Part shown: positions 10,294 to 19,238 of the stretch, one piece after another
Layout of the letters: every line of letters starts with the position of its first letter
Numbering within the stretch: position 1 is the stretch's first letter
Source: a bacterium
Lineage (GTDB): Bacteria; Gemmatimonadota; Gemmatimonadetes; Gemmatimonadales; Gemmatimonadaceae
Assembly (NCBI GenBank): GCA_027484025.1
Contig: JAIXTI010000286.1
Coordinates: 1-64,000, forward strand
Direction: 5' to 3'
DNA: 64,000 nt
Made by a program: the position numbers and the translations under genes
Notes under the pieces: model-generated
What the model was told of the DNA's origin: nothing
What the model saw: the letters and a program-made list of their open reading frames with translations, nothing else
Databases searched by the model: none

Positions 10294-12729
10294 GTGCAAC
10301 TCACCATTGAAACACAGGTACTCTACGAACTCGCCTTGAGTATTGGCGAGAGCAGTGAGCTGGTCCCCATGTTGCGGCATACGGTGTCGGAGCTGTTGCG
10401 ATTGACCAATGCCAGCGGCGCCTGTGTCATTCAGATGGGGGCGGGAAACGAGGTCGGTGATGCCAAGGGGCACCCTGAGTACGTCTGCATGTTGCCCAAG
10501 AATCTCCATCAGCATGCAGCGCACCGGGCATTCAGCGCACGCTGGCAACTCGCGCCCCTCTACCACGCGTTGCTCGAACGGCCGGAGCAGCTGCCGCTTA
10601 CCGTGCAGCTCGCCGATACCACCATACATGCATTCCTGCTGCCCCACTTCGGCGTGCTGTTGCTGTTTCGCAAGCAGGGCCCATTGGCGGAGAACTTCCT
10701 GCGCGCCTTTGGTCCGCTGGCGCGCAAACTGGGGAGTGCCGCACGATCGTGTGTGCTCGAGGAAGAGTTGCGCCGGCAGTCGTGGCGCCTCGAAATGGCG
10801 ACGAGCACCGCGAACATCGGGGTGTGGCAGTTGGATATTGCGAGCGGCACACTGACATGGGATGACGCGATGCATCGCATGTTCGGCATCGACGTCGACC
10901 TGTTTCATGGCCACATGGAAGAGTTTCTTGCGGCGATCCACCCGGACGATCGGGAGCGCGTGGCCACCGAGTTGCCGCTGCTCATGACCGGCGATCGCTT
11001 CGAGATCGAATTCGCCATTATCCGCGGCGACGGGGCCCGTCGGCAGATCTACGGCTGCGGACGTATGCAACGGGATGCCGACGGCGCTCCCGTGACACTC
11101 CTCGGCATCAACACCGACATCACCTCGCGGAAGGAAGCCGAAGCGGAGCTGCGCCGCGCCCGTGATCTGGCCGAAGCCACGAACCACGCCAAAAGCCATT
11201 TCATCGCCAACATGAGCCACGAGCTTCGTACACCGCTCAACGGCATCATCGGCATGACGGAGCTGGCGCTCGAAAGTGGTTTGAACGAGACGCAGCGCGA
11301 GTATCTCCGCGTGGCACGATCGTCGGCGGACAGTCTGCTCACCATTCTCAACGACATCCTCGACTTCTCGAAGATCGACGCTGGCGAGATGCTCGTGGAG
11401 ACAATTCCCTTCAGTCTCCCGGTCGTCGTCGCGGAATCGCTCAAAAGTCTCACGAGCCGCGCGGCGCAGAAGCAGCTCGAGCTCGTGCTCGATTTGCCAA
11501 CCGATTTTCCGGCGTTCAACCTCGGCGACCCCGGTCGACTGCGGCAGATTCTCGTGAACCTGTGCGACAACGCCATCAAGTTCACGAAACATGGCGACAT
11601 CGTGGTTCGGGTGCGCGCAACCGCGGACGGGCCCGTCGATCACGTCACGCTGATGGTGAAGGACAGTGGCATCGGCATCGCGCCCGACAAGCTCGAACAG
11701 ATCTTCGACGCGTTTCAGCAGGTCGATGCGTCCATTACGCGTCGCTTCGGGGGGACCGGCCTGGGGCTGAGTATCTCGCGCCGACTCGCGAAGCTCATGG
11801 GTGGCGAACTCACCGCGGTCAGCACGCTCGGCGAAGGCAGCGAATTCACGCTGACCCTGTCGCTACCACGCGCCGAGACGCCGGCGGACGTGTCGTTGCC
11901 GGCGCGCTCGCGGTGGGCAGGGCGGCGCGCGTTGCTCATCGACGATCATGCGCTAGGGCGCACCACCTTGTCCCTCTGGCTCCGCCACTGGGGGTTCGAT
12001 GTGGCCGAAGCACCAGACGGAACATCGGGCGTTGCCGCCCTGCGCGCGGCGAATCACACCGGAAACCCCTTCGACACCGTCATCACCGACGCGCTCATGC
12101 CCGGTCTCGACGGGTTCGAAGTGGCGGGCGTCATCGCCGCGGAGCAGCTGCTGCCACCTGGCCGGGTGGTCATGCTGTCGTCCGGAGGGCGCCGCGGCGA
12201 TGCCGCCCGGTGTCGCGAACTCGGCATTGCCGGCTTTCTCACCAAGCCGGCCACGCCGACCGAGCTGCGCGAAGTGCTGTCGCGGGTACTCGATGCCCCG
12301 GAAGGCGCCGAGCCGACTGGCGAGCTCATTACACGACACCTGCTCAAGGAACGTCCTCGCGCGCGGCGCGTGCTGCTCGTCGAAGACAACATCGTGAATC
12401 AGGCGGTCGCGGAAGGGATGCTCGTGAAGCTTGGCTACGAGGTGTGCGTGGCGGAGAACGGCGAAGAGGCGCTCGCGCGCACTGATGCCGAGTCGTTCGA
12501 CCTCATCTTCATGGACATGCAAATGCCCGTGCTCGATGGCGTCGCCGCAACGCGGGAGATCCGTCGCCGCGAGGGTTCGGAGCGGCGTACGCCGATCGTG
12601 GCGATGACGGCCAACGCGATGGTTGACGAACGCGACCTGTGTCTCTCAGCGGGCATGGACGACCACCTGGCCAAGCCGGTCCGCCTGGCCGTGCTGCAGG
12701 ACGTCCTGCAGCGCTACGCCCCGCGGTAG
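10294..12729 (+). CDS. Hybrid sensor histidine kinase (GAF-like, PAS, HisKA, HATPase, two REC domains)
   Basis: HFIANMSHELRTPLNGIIGM H-box; FGGTGLGLSISRRL G-box; REC1 ALLIDDH...VITDALMPGLDG; REC2 VLLVEDN...IFMDMQMPVLDG. GTG start. Confidence 0.93.
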   Translation: MQLTIETQVLYELALSIGESSELVPMLRHTVSELLRLTNASGACVIQMGAGNEVGDAKGHPEYVCMLPKNLHQHAAHRAFSARWQLAPLYHALLERPEQLPLTVQLADTTIHAFLLPHFGVLLLFRKQGPLAENFLRAFGPLARKLGSAARSCVLEEELRRQSWRLEMATSTANIGVWQLDIASGTLTWDDAMHRMFGIDVDLFHGHMEEFLAAIHPDDRERVATELPLLMTGDRFEIEFAIIRGDGARRQIYGCGRMQRDADGAPVTLLGINTDITSRKEAEAELRRARDLAEATNHAKSHFIANMSHELRTPLNGIIGMTELALESGLNETQREYLRVARSSADSLLTILNDILDFSKIDAGEMLVETIPFSLPVVVAESLKSLTSRAAQKQLELVLDLPTDFPAFNLGDPGRLRQILVNLCDNAIKFTKHGDIVVRVRATADGPVDHVTLMVKDSGIGIAPDKLEQIFDAFQQVDASITRRFGGTGLGLSISRRLAKLMGGELTAVSTLGEGSEFTLTLSLPRAETPADVSLPARSRWAGRRALLIDDHALGRTTLSLWLRHWGFDVAEAPDGTSGVAALRAANHTGNPFDTVITDALMPGLDGFEVAGVIAAEQLLPPGRVVMLSSGGRRGDAARCRELGIAGFLTKPATPTELREVLSRVLDAPEGAEPTGELITRHLLKERPRARRVLLVEDNIVNQAVAEGMLVKLGYEVCVAENGEEALARTDAESFDLIFMDMQMPVLDGVAATREIRRREGSERRTPIVAMTANAMVDERDLCLSAGMDDHLAKPVRLAVLQDVLQRYAPR

Positions 12730-12748
12730 CGGGAGCGGCCGGGCGGTA

Positions 12749-13102
12749 TCAGGGCGGCGACGCGGCAGACGTGATCGCCGTGAGCGTGGCCGCCGCCACG
12801 GCCGGCAGGAGTGCTGCCGCTTGGGTCGCCGCCGGGCCATCGCCCCGCTGAGCACACTGCTCCACCGCGCCGGCCTGCTGCGCCAGCCGCGCCGCGCCCA
12901 CGGAGCCCGCCGCACTCTTGAGTTGGTGAGCGGTGCCGCGGGCGGCGGTCAGCTCGCCAGACGCCAGCTGTCCCTCGATCGTGGTGATCAGGGCGAGCGC
13001 CTGCGTGCGAAACGTCGCCAGCACGTCATCGAGCCGCGGACCGAGCATACCACGCAGCTCCCGTAAGACAGCCAAGTCGAGCAAGTCGTCATGAATTGAC
13101 AT
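12749..13102 (-). CDS. Stand-alone Hpt phosphotransfer protein
   Basis: MSIHDDLLDLAVLRELRGMLGPRLDDVLATFRTQALALITTIEGQLASGELTAARGTAHQLKSAAGSVGAARLAQQ: the AHxLKSxxGSxGA Hpt motif. Confidence 0.85.
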   Translation of the reverse strand: MSIHDDLLDLAVLRELRGMLGPRLDDVLATFRTQALALITTIEGQLASGELTAARGTAHQLKSAAGSVGAARLAQQAGAVEQCAQRGDGPAATQAAALLPAVAAATLTAITSAASPP

Positions 13103-13172
13103 GCGGTACGATGGGCAGCCGCAACGGACTTCGCCACTGGCGAGCTTCAGGCGCGCGCCACAGCTTCGGGGC

Positions 13173-14921
13173 ATGACTTCCTTTCGCGCACTTTCCCTCA
13201 GCGCTGCCGCACTACTCGCGGTAGCGCCCAACTCGGCACGGGCCAGCACTGCCACGCCCCCGGCGCTCACGCGTTCGGCCGCCCGCGTCGAGCGCCCGGC
13301 CGACAGTTACGCCGACCTGCTCGCACTCTTTTCCAGCTGGCGCACCTTCGAGGAGGCACCGCGCGTCAACGGGGTGCCCGACTACACGGCCCCCACGCGG
13401 GCACGTCGACTCGACGAGCTGAAGGCGCTCCAGCAGCGACTCGCAGCGATCGACACCACCGGCTGGCCGATCTCGCGGCAGGTGGATTGGCACATCGTGC
13501 GCGCCGAAATGAACGGCATGCTCTATCACCTCACCGTGCTGCAGCCGTTCGCCCGCGACCCGGCCTACTACGCCTCGGTGCGCACCGAAGAGAGTGATAC
13601 ACCGGCCGAAGAAGGGCCGACGATTCACGGAGCCATCCGCTTGTGGCAGTATGGCATCTGGCCGCGCACGGCACTCGACACCGTGAAGCCGCTTACCACG
13701 GACGAACGCACCCGTCTCACAGCCGCCTTGCGCACGGTGGCTCCGCTACTGGCGCAGGCGCGTACCAATCTCGCCGGTGCCAACGCGAAGGACTTGTGGG
13801 TCGGCGGTGTGCGTGCCTTCGACGAACAGCACGAAGCACTCGGCGTGCTCGCGGGGCGTGTGAAAACGTTGCACCCCAGCGAAAAGTCGCTTCAGGCCGC
13901 CATCACGGATGCGAGCAGCGCCACCGAGCAGTTCATCACCTGGTTGAAGGCAGAATCGCCGGCGCGTACTGGTCCGTCGGGGATCGGCAAAGAGCAGTAC
14001 ACGTGGTACCTGCGCAACGTGCTGCTCATGCCCCTTACGTGGGATGAAGAGGTGACGATTCTGCGCCGCGAACTGGCCCGTTCGCACGCGTCGCTGCGCT
14101 TCGAGGAAGCACGCAACGCGGCGCTGCCGCCGATGCACGTAGTGGCCAATGCCGCGGAGTTCGCGGCGCTGCAGGACCAGTTGCTCCCCAAGTATCTGCA
14201 GTTCTGGAAGGATAAGCAGATCATGACCGTGGAGCCGTGGATGGACCGGGCGTTGCGCGAACGTTTCTCCGGATTCTCGCCGGAACCTACGCGTAACTTT
14301 TTCGCGCAAGCGACGCACCGCGATCCGCGCACCTTGTGGACACATCAGGTCCACTGGTGGGACAACATGCGCATCCGGGTGGCTCCGCATGCCAACCCCA
14401 TTCGCCGTGAACCGCTGCGCTACAACGTGTGGATGAGTCGTGCCGAGGGCATGGCGACGGTCATGGAAGAGTGGACGATGAACGCCGGTCTGTACGACGA
14501 CAGCCCGCGTTCACGCGAGATCGTGTGGGCCATGTTGGCGGCGCGCGCGGCCCGCGGGTTGGGCAATCTGTACGCGCACGCCAACGATCTCGACATGGCC
14601 GGCGCTGGTGAAGTGCACGTCGGATGGACCCCGCGCGGCTGGATGCGCCGCGATCCGCTGCTTGGCTTCGAGCAGCATTTGTATCTGCGTCAGCCGGGCT
14701 ACGGCGCGACCTACGTGAGCGGTGGCCGCTTGCTCGAAGAAGCGATCGCCGAGCGCGCGCGTCAGCTGGGTCCGCAGTTCACCATGCGCGGGTTCTTCGA
14801 TGAACTCAACGCGACGGGGATGATTCCCGTGTCGCTCATTTATTGGGAACTCACCGGCGACGATCGCATGATTCGCGAGTTGCGCGATGGGCAGGGGCCG
14901 CTGCCGTTCCGGAAGGACTGA
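13173..14921 (+). CDS. DUF885-like secreted protein (M-type peptidase-like)
   Basis: Signal peptide MTSFRALSLSAAALLAVAPNSARAS; full-length ORF; C-terminal MRGFFDELNATGMIPVSLIYWELTGDD. Family call from memory. Confidence 0.7.
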   Translation: MTSFRALSLSAAALLAVAPNSARASTATPPALTRSAARVERPADSYADLLALFSSWRTFEEAPRVNGVPDYTAPTRARRLDELKALQQRLAAIDTTGWPISRQVDWHIVRAEMNGMLYHLTVLQPFARDPAYYASVRTEESDTPAEEGPTIHGAIRLWQYGIWPRTALDTVKPLTTDERTRLTAALRTVAPLLAQARTNLAGANAKDLWVGGVRAFDEQHEALGVLAGRVKTLHPSEKSLQAAITDASSATEQFITWLKAESPARTGPSGIGKEQYTWYLRNVLLMPLTWDEEVTILRRELARSHASLRFEEARNAALPPMHVVANAAEFAALQDQLLPKYLQFWKDKQIMTVEPWMDRALRERFSGFSPEPTRNFFAQATHRDPRTLWTHQVHWWDNMRIRVAPHANPIRREPLRYNVWMSRAEGMATVMEEWTMNAGLYDDSPRSREIVWAMLAARAARGLGNLYAHANDLDMAGAGEVHVGWTPRGWMRRDPLLGFEQHLYLRQPGYGATYVSGGRLLEEAIAERARQLGPQFTMRGFFDELNATGMIPVSLIYWELTGDDRMIRELRDGQGPLPFRKD

Positions 14922-14933
14922 GCTTTACGTCCG

Positions 14934-15491
14934 TCAGGACGGGCGCGGAATCGTATAGCGAAGCTGTGCGAAGACGCCCCCGACCTGACGGACGTCGGCG
15001 AGCACGAACGGCGGGGTCACGATACGGCGCGGCAACAACGGCATGCCACGACCGAGCGTGACCGGCACAATGGTAATGATGAGCTCGTCGAGCAGGCCGG
15101 CGTCGCTGAATTGTCCGGCCAGCTCACCACCGCCCATGATCCAGATGTTCTGCGTTCCGGCCGCCGCCTGCATGGCACGGTGCACGGGACGGACATCGCC
15201 GCGCACGAAGGTCACGTCGGCGCCCTCCAGCCGCGGCAACGCGCGTGACGTGAAGACCCACGTCGGTTGCGTATACGGCCACGCCATCGGTTGCGGGGCA
15301 TCCGGCGCGAAATGATGGCGCCACAGCCACTCGTACGTGTGCGAGCCCATGCACAAGGCACCAACCTGCGACAGGAACGGAAGGTAATCGGTTTCGATAT
15401 CCTGCGGAAATTGAAAGAGCCATTCGAGCGAATGATGCTCGTCGGCCAGGAACCCGTCGAGCGATGACGCGGTGTAGTACTGCGTGGACAT
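14934..15491 (-). CDS. Dihydrofolate reductase/RibD C-terminal-like protein
   Basis: YYTASSLDGFLAD...GALCMGSHTYEW...IWIMGGGELAGQFSDAGLLDELIITIVPVTLGRGMPLLP. Confidence 0.88.
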   Translation of the reverse strand: MSTQYYTASSLDGFLADEHHSLEWLFQFPQDIETDYLPFLSQVGALCMGSHTYEWLWRHHFAPDAPQPMAWPYTQPTWVFTSRALPRLEGADVTFVRGDVRPVHRAMQAAAGTQNIWIMGGGELAGQFSDAGLLDELIITIVPVTLGRGMPLLPRRIVTPPFVLADVRQVGGVFAQLRYTIPRPS

Positions 15492-15503
15492 GATTCGATA
15501 GCG

Positions 15504-17192
15504 CTAGGGTTCTGTGCGGTCTGGCGAGTCCTGCCACGCATCCCCGTACAACACCGGCCCGCACGAATGACAAATGGAGTGACTGAAGGTCGCATCGGAA
15601 TGTCGCGACACGTACGACTCCACGGCCTGCCAGTAACCTTTGTCATCGCGCACGCGCTTGCAACTGGCGCAGATGGGGATGAGGCCGGAGAGCGTTTTGA
15701 CTTCGGCAAGCGCATCCCGCAATTCGCTGTTGGCGCGCGACAGCTCCGACTCGCGGGTTTTCCCCAGCCGGTTGTACCGCACCAGCTGATAGATCAGCAA
15801 CGCCGCCAACAGCAGGACAATCAAGCCGAACAGGGCGCGTTGCTGCTGCTGCGCAATGACGGCGCTCTGCCGTGCCTGCGCGTCGCGAAGCCGCGCATTC
15901 TCGATCCGCTGCCGTTCGCGCTCTTCGCGAGACTCCTCGGCCGCGAGGCGCTGCGCCGTGAAACGATCGAAGATGGTATCGCGCACGGCATCGGCCGTCC
16001 GGAGATGGCGGAGAGCGGCGACCGCATTGCCCGCCTGTTCCTCTGCACTGGCCAACAGCTGTAGCCCCTCCAGCAGGAGCAGTCGTTGGTTCACGGTACG
16101 GGACAGGACAACGGCACGGGTCAGCATGCGCCGCGCCGCGGGTATATCGCCCAGCGCGATATACGCTTCGCCGAGCGATGTGAGCGCGCGCGCCTGCCCG
16201 CGGATGCTGCCGCGCGAAGCGCCCACCGCCAGCACCGAATCGAACACGGGAATGGCACCGCGCGCGTTTCCCTCCCGCAACAGCAACGTGCCGCGAACGC
16301 TGGCGTTCAATGACCATCCGCTCAACGAATCCAGCTTCGTGATCGTTGGCTGCCCGGCATCGTAGATGCGTGTGGAACGCGCAATTGCTTCGCGCGCTTT
16401 TGCAAACTCGCCCATGTCGACGTACAGCGCCCCGAGGCTGTTGAGGGCATATCCCAACGTGGTTTTGCTGGGTGACCGCGTTCCGTACTGCACCGCCTCC
16501 AGCAACACCTTTTCCGCCCGCTCGAACTGGCGCCAATCGTGGTACGTCTTGCCGATGTTCGTCAGAATCCGTGTCACGCCCGCCGTGTCGCCTTTCGCGC
16601 GACGCAGTGCGAGCGCATCGGTCCATGCGGCCACGGCAGGCTCGTAGTTCCCCAATTGATAATGCGCCGACCCGATGCTGTTGAGCGTCTGGAGCGCGCC
16701 CGCAGAATCGCCGAGCGACAGACGGATGTCGCGCCCTCGCTCCATGTAGGTGAGCGCGCTGTCGTATTGGTTGGCGCGCAACTGCTCGAACCCCATCGAC
16801 AGCATCACATTGGCGGTCTGTGCCGTTACAGGGAGCACCCGGGCCAGGTCTACCGCGCGTCGGAAGGCGGCCAGCGACGAGTCGATCCGGCCCTCGCTTT
16901 CATGCGCCTCGGCGAGCCCCTGGAGCGCCGTCAGCATCGCCGTCGACTTGTCCCCACGGCGCTGAAGACTGTCCACACTGGCCTGCCATTGGGCCGCCGG
17001 ACGTACGGGCTCCTGCGCCTGGAAGGGCGCGGGCGCGAGGAGGATGCATCCCAGCAGCAGCTGAAAACCACGGCGACGAGGAAACACGCGGGCGGGACGA
17101 AGGGGAATCCGGCTAAATCGGGATAGCTGGCAGCCGGGACTGCACCAGAAAGGTACACCAACCGATATTTGAATGAGTTGCTCCCGTTTCAC
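15504..17192 (-). CDS. TPR-repeat membrane protein with C-terminal CxxC...CxxC sensor-type module
   Basis: Multiple TPR units (ALNSLGALYVDMGEFAKAREAIARS etc.), TM LFGLIVLLLAALLIYQLV, coiled coil, then LIPICASCKRVRDDKGYWQAVESYVSRHSDATFSHSICHSCGPVLYG. Confidence 0.85.
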   Translation of the reverse strand: MKREQLIQISVGVPFWCSPGCQLSRFSRIPLRPARVFPRRRGFQLLLGCILLAPAPFQAQEPVRPAAQWQASVDSLQRRGDKSTAMLTALQGLAEAHESEGRIDSSLAAFRRAVDLARVLPVTAQTANVMLSMGFEQLRANQYDSALTYMERGRDIRLSLGDSAGALQTLNSIGSAHYQLGNYEPAVAAWTDALALRRAKGDTAGVTRILTNIGKTYHDWRQFERAEKVLLEAVQYGTRSPSKTTLGYALNSLGALYVDMGEFAKAREAIARSTRIYDAGQPTITKLDSLSGWSLNASVRGTLLLREGNARGAIPVFDSVLAVGASRGSIRGQARALTSLGEAYIALGDIPAARRMLTRAVVLSRTVNQRLLLLEGLQLLASAEEQAGNAVAALRHLRTADAVRDTIFDRFTAQRLAAEESREERERQRIENARLRDAQARQSAVIAQQQQRALFGLIVLLLAALLIYQLVRYNRLGKTRESELSRANSELRDALAEVKTLSGLIPICASCKRVRDDKGYWQAVESYVSRHSDATFSHSICHSCGPVLYGDAWQDSPDRTEP

Positions 17193-17224
17193 TCCCGCTG
17201 TTCACCACCTCCGTATCCGAATTC

Positions 17225-17425
17225 ATGTTCAAAGACCTTTGCGATGATGCGCACGAAGCGCACTCGCTGAAGCTGATCAATCGCGTCGTGATGATCATCG
17301 GCGTGGTGTTCCTGTCGTTCGGCGCCATCGCCATCTCCACGCGTCTCGGCGCGACGCATCCGCCGGCCTCGACGGCGTACGGCACCAAGCAGGCGCAGCC
17401 GGACGCGGCCGTCTTCGGCGACTGA
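17225..17425 (+). CDS. Small single-TM hypothetical protein (66 aa)
   Basis: ATG ORF with one hydrophobic helix LINRVVMIIGVVFLSFGAIAIS. No family recognised. Confidence 0.45.
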   Translation: MFKDLCDDAHEAHSLKLINRVVMIIGVVFLSFGAIAISTRLGATHPPASTAYGTKQAQPDAAVFGD

Positions 17426-17445
17426 AGGCAGGCAGCTCGGCGCTC

Positions 17446-17634
17446 CTCACTGCTCCGGCTCAGATCCGAGTGGGAGCAGTGAGAACGAGAGTTGAGCGCG
17501 AGCCTCGGATAGGTGTGAGAGTTCAGTAACACAGCAGTGAGAAGTGAGGACCCGCGGTTCGTGGTCTGACCGCTCGCCGCTGCGTGACTGGACTCTCACT
17601 GCTTTCAGAGACTCGACTCTCGCTTCTCGACTCT
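17446..17634. repeat. Intergenic region of degenerate short repeats and inverted repeats (AGCAGTGAG / CTCACTGCT)
   Basis: CTCACTGCTCC (17446-17456) and GGAGCAGTGAG (17473-17483) are perfect 11-bp arms. AGCAGTGAG recurs at 17533-17541 and CTCACTGCT at 17595-17603. CTCGACTCT is repeated at 17612 and 17626. Confidence 0.75.
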
Positions 17635-17682
17635 GAGATATCAGTTCCCGAATCTCCCGCCTCAGGTCTGAGCAGATGAATC

Positions 17683-18825
17683 ATGGATGAACGCGGCCGG
17701 TTGTCTTCCCCAGAGCGCGAGCGCTACGGCCGACATCTGATTCTCCCGGGCGTTGGCCCGGAGGGCCAGGCGACGCTCAAGCGTGCGCGGGTGCTCGTGG
17801 TGGGCGCTGGCGGGCTTGGTTCCCCGGTTGCTTTGTATCTCGCGGCGGCCGGCGTGGGGACCATCGGGCTCGTCGACAATGACGTCGTCGACGCCAGCAA
17901 CCTGCAGCGGCAACTGCTGCATGGGACGAGCGATGTCGGGCGACACAAGCTCGACTCCGCCCGCGACCGGCTGCGTGATGTGAATCCGCATGTGGAGGTC
18001 GTCGCGCATTACGCCTGGCTGACCTCTGCGAACGCCCTCGACATCGTGCGCCAATACGACGTCGTCGTCGATGGGACCGACAACTTCGCCACGCGCTACC
18101 TGGTCAACGACGCCTGTGTGCTACTCGGCGTGCCGAATGTGTACGGATCGGTGTTCCGATTTGACGGACAGGCGTCAGTGTTCGCGACCACCGACGGCCC
18201 CTGCTACCGCTGCTTGTACCCTGAGCCGCCACCGCCGGAATCTGTTCCGAATTGTGCCGAAGGTGGCGTGCTGGGCGTGCTGCCCGGATTGATCGGCACC
18301 ATTCAGGCTACCGAAACGATCAAGCTACTCCTCGGCCTCGGCGACTCACTTGTCGGGCGATTGCTCATGATCGATGCCCTCAGCATGGAGTTCCGCTCGC
18401 TGCGTTTCGCGCGCAACCCCGAGTGCCCGGCCTGCGGGACGCGCACCATCACGGAACTGATTGACTACGACGCGTTCTGCGGCACGCCGGGACTGCACAG
18501 CAACACGGAGGTGCCGGCGCAAGAGATCTCGCCTTCGACACTCCGCGAGTGGCTGCAGCGTGACGCGTCCGTGCAACTGATCGATGTGCGCGAGCCGGTC
18601 GAGACAGCGACCGGCACGATCCCGCAGGCCCAATGCATTCCGCTGGGCACGCTGGAGCAGACACGCACCGCGCTCGTGCCAAATGCACTCACGGTGCTGG
18701 TGTGCAGGAGCGGCGTACGCAGTGCACGCGCCGCACGTCAGCTCACGGCCGCCGGCTTTACACGCGTACACTCACTGGCTGGCGGCATGCTGCGCTGGAA
18801 CGACACGCAGCACGACGCCGACTAA
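17683..18825 (+). CDS. moeB: ThiF/MoeB-type adenylyltransferase with C-terminal rhodanese domain
   Basis: VLVVGAGGLGSPVALYLAAAGVGTIGLVDNDVVDASNLQRQLLH; CxxC pair (CPACGT); rhodanese LIDVREPVE...VLVCRSGVRSARAARQL. Confidence 0.88.
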   Translation: MDERGRLSSPERERYGRHLILPGVGPEGQATLKRARVLVVGAGGLGSPVALYLAAAGVGTIGLVDNDVVDASNLQRQLLHGTSDVGRHKLDSARDRLRDVNPHVEVVAHYAWLTSANALDIVRQYDVVVDGTDNFATRYLVNDACVLLGVPNVYGSVFRFDGQASVFATTDGPCYRCLYPEPPPPESVPNCAEGGVLGVLPGLIGTIQATETIKLLLGLGDSLVGRLLMIDALSMEFRSLRFARNPECPACGTRTITELIDYDAFCGTPGLHSNTEVPAQEISPSTLREWLQRDASVQLIDVREPVETATGTIPQAQCIPLGTLEQTRTALVPNALTVLVCRSGVRSARAARQLTAAGFTRVHSLAGGMLRWNDTQHDAD

Positions 18826-19079
18826 TCGTCGTCCGGCAGTTCGCGCGGCGACGCCAGAATGCCGCGCGCTTCTTCGAGACGTGACATCGGGACCAGTACG
18901 GTCACTCCGCGCGCCGTTGCGCCTTGGAAGCCGGGACCGAAAATGCCCACGGTGTCATTGCCATCACGCTCCGCCGGTACGTCGTGCGCTTCGAGTAACG
19001 CGACCGTGATGTCCGCCTCGAAACCTGAGGCCAGGGTAACAAGCGGTGTCCAATCGTCGTCGAGGTTATTGTCGTTCAT
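18822..19079 (-). CDS. DUF2007-like small protein
   Basis: MNDNNLDDDWTPLVTLASGFEADITVALLEAHDVPAERDGND...VTVLVPMSRLEEARGIL; resembles DUF2007 signal-transducing proteins. Confidence 0.65.
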   Translation of the reverse strand: MNDNNLDDDWTPLVTLASGFEADITVALLEAHDVPAERDGNDTVGIFGPGFQGATARGVTVLVPMSRLEEARGILASPRELPDDD

Positions 19080-19135
19080 ACTGGTCAAGTTGATCAGGGT
19101 GGCGCCCGTGGGAGAAACTGCACCAGCGGTTTACC

Positions 19136-19191
19136 ACGGGAAATACGGGAACTGCGGAAACAACACGGATTTTGTTTTTTGCTGTATCCGT
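19136..19191. repeat. Degenerate ACGG(G/A)A micro-repeat cluster in low-GC intergenic DNA
   Basis: ACGGGAA-AT-ACGGGAA-CT-GCGGAAA-CAAC-ACGGAT at 9, 9 and 11 bp steps, then an inverted ATCCGT (19186-19191). Confidence 0.5.
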
Positions 19192-19238
19192 TCTGATCCG
19201 CCTTCTCCGCTCAAATGCGTGGCAAACTGTTTCGGCAG

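Noticed and set aside
10120-11643. 507-aa minus-strand ORF opposite the FIST/kinase genes
   Set aside because: Overlaps two strongly supported genes and shows no domain similarity.
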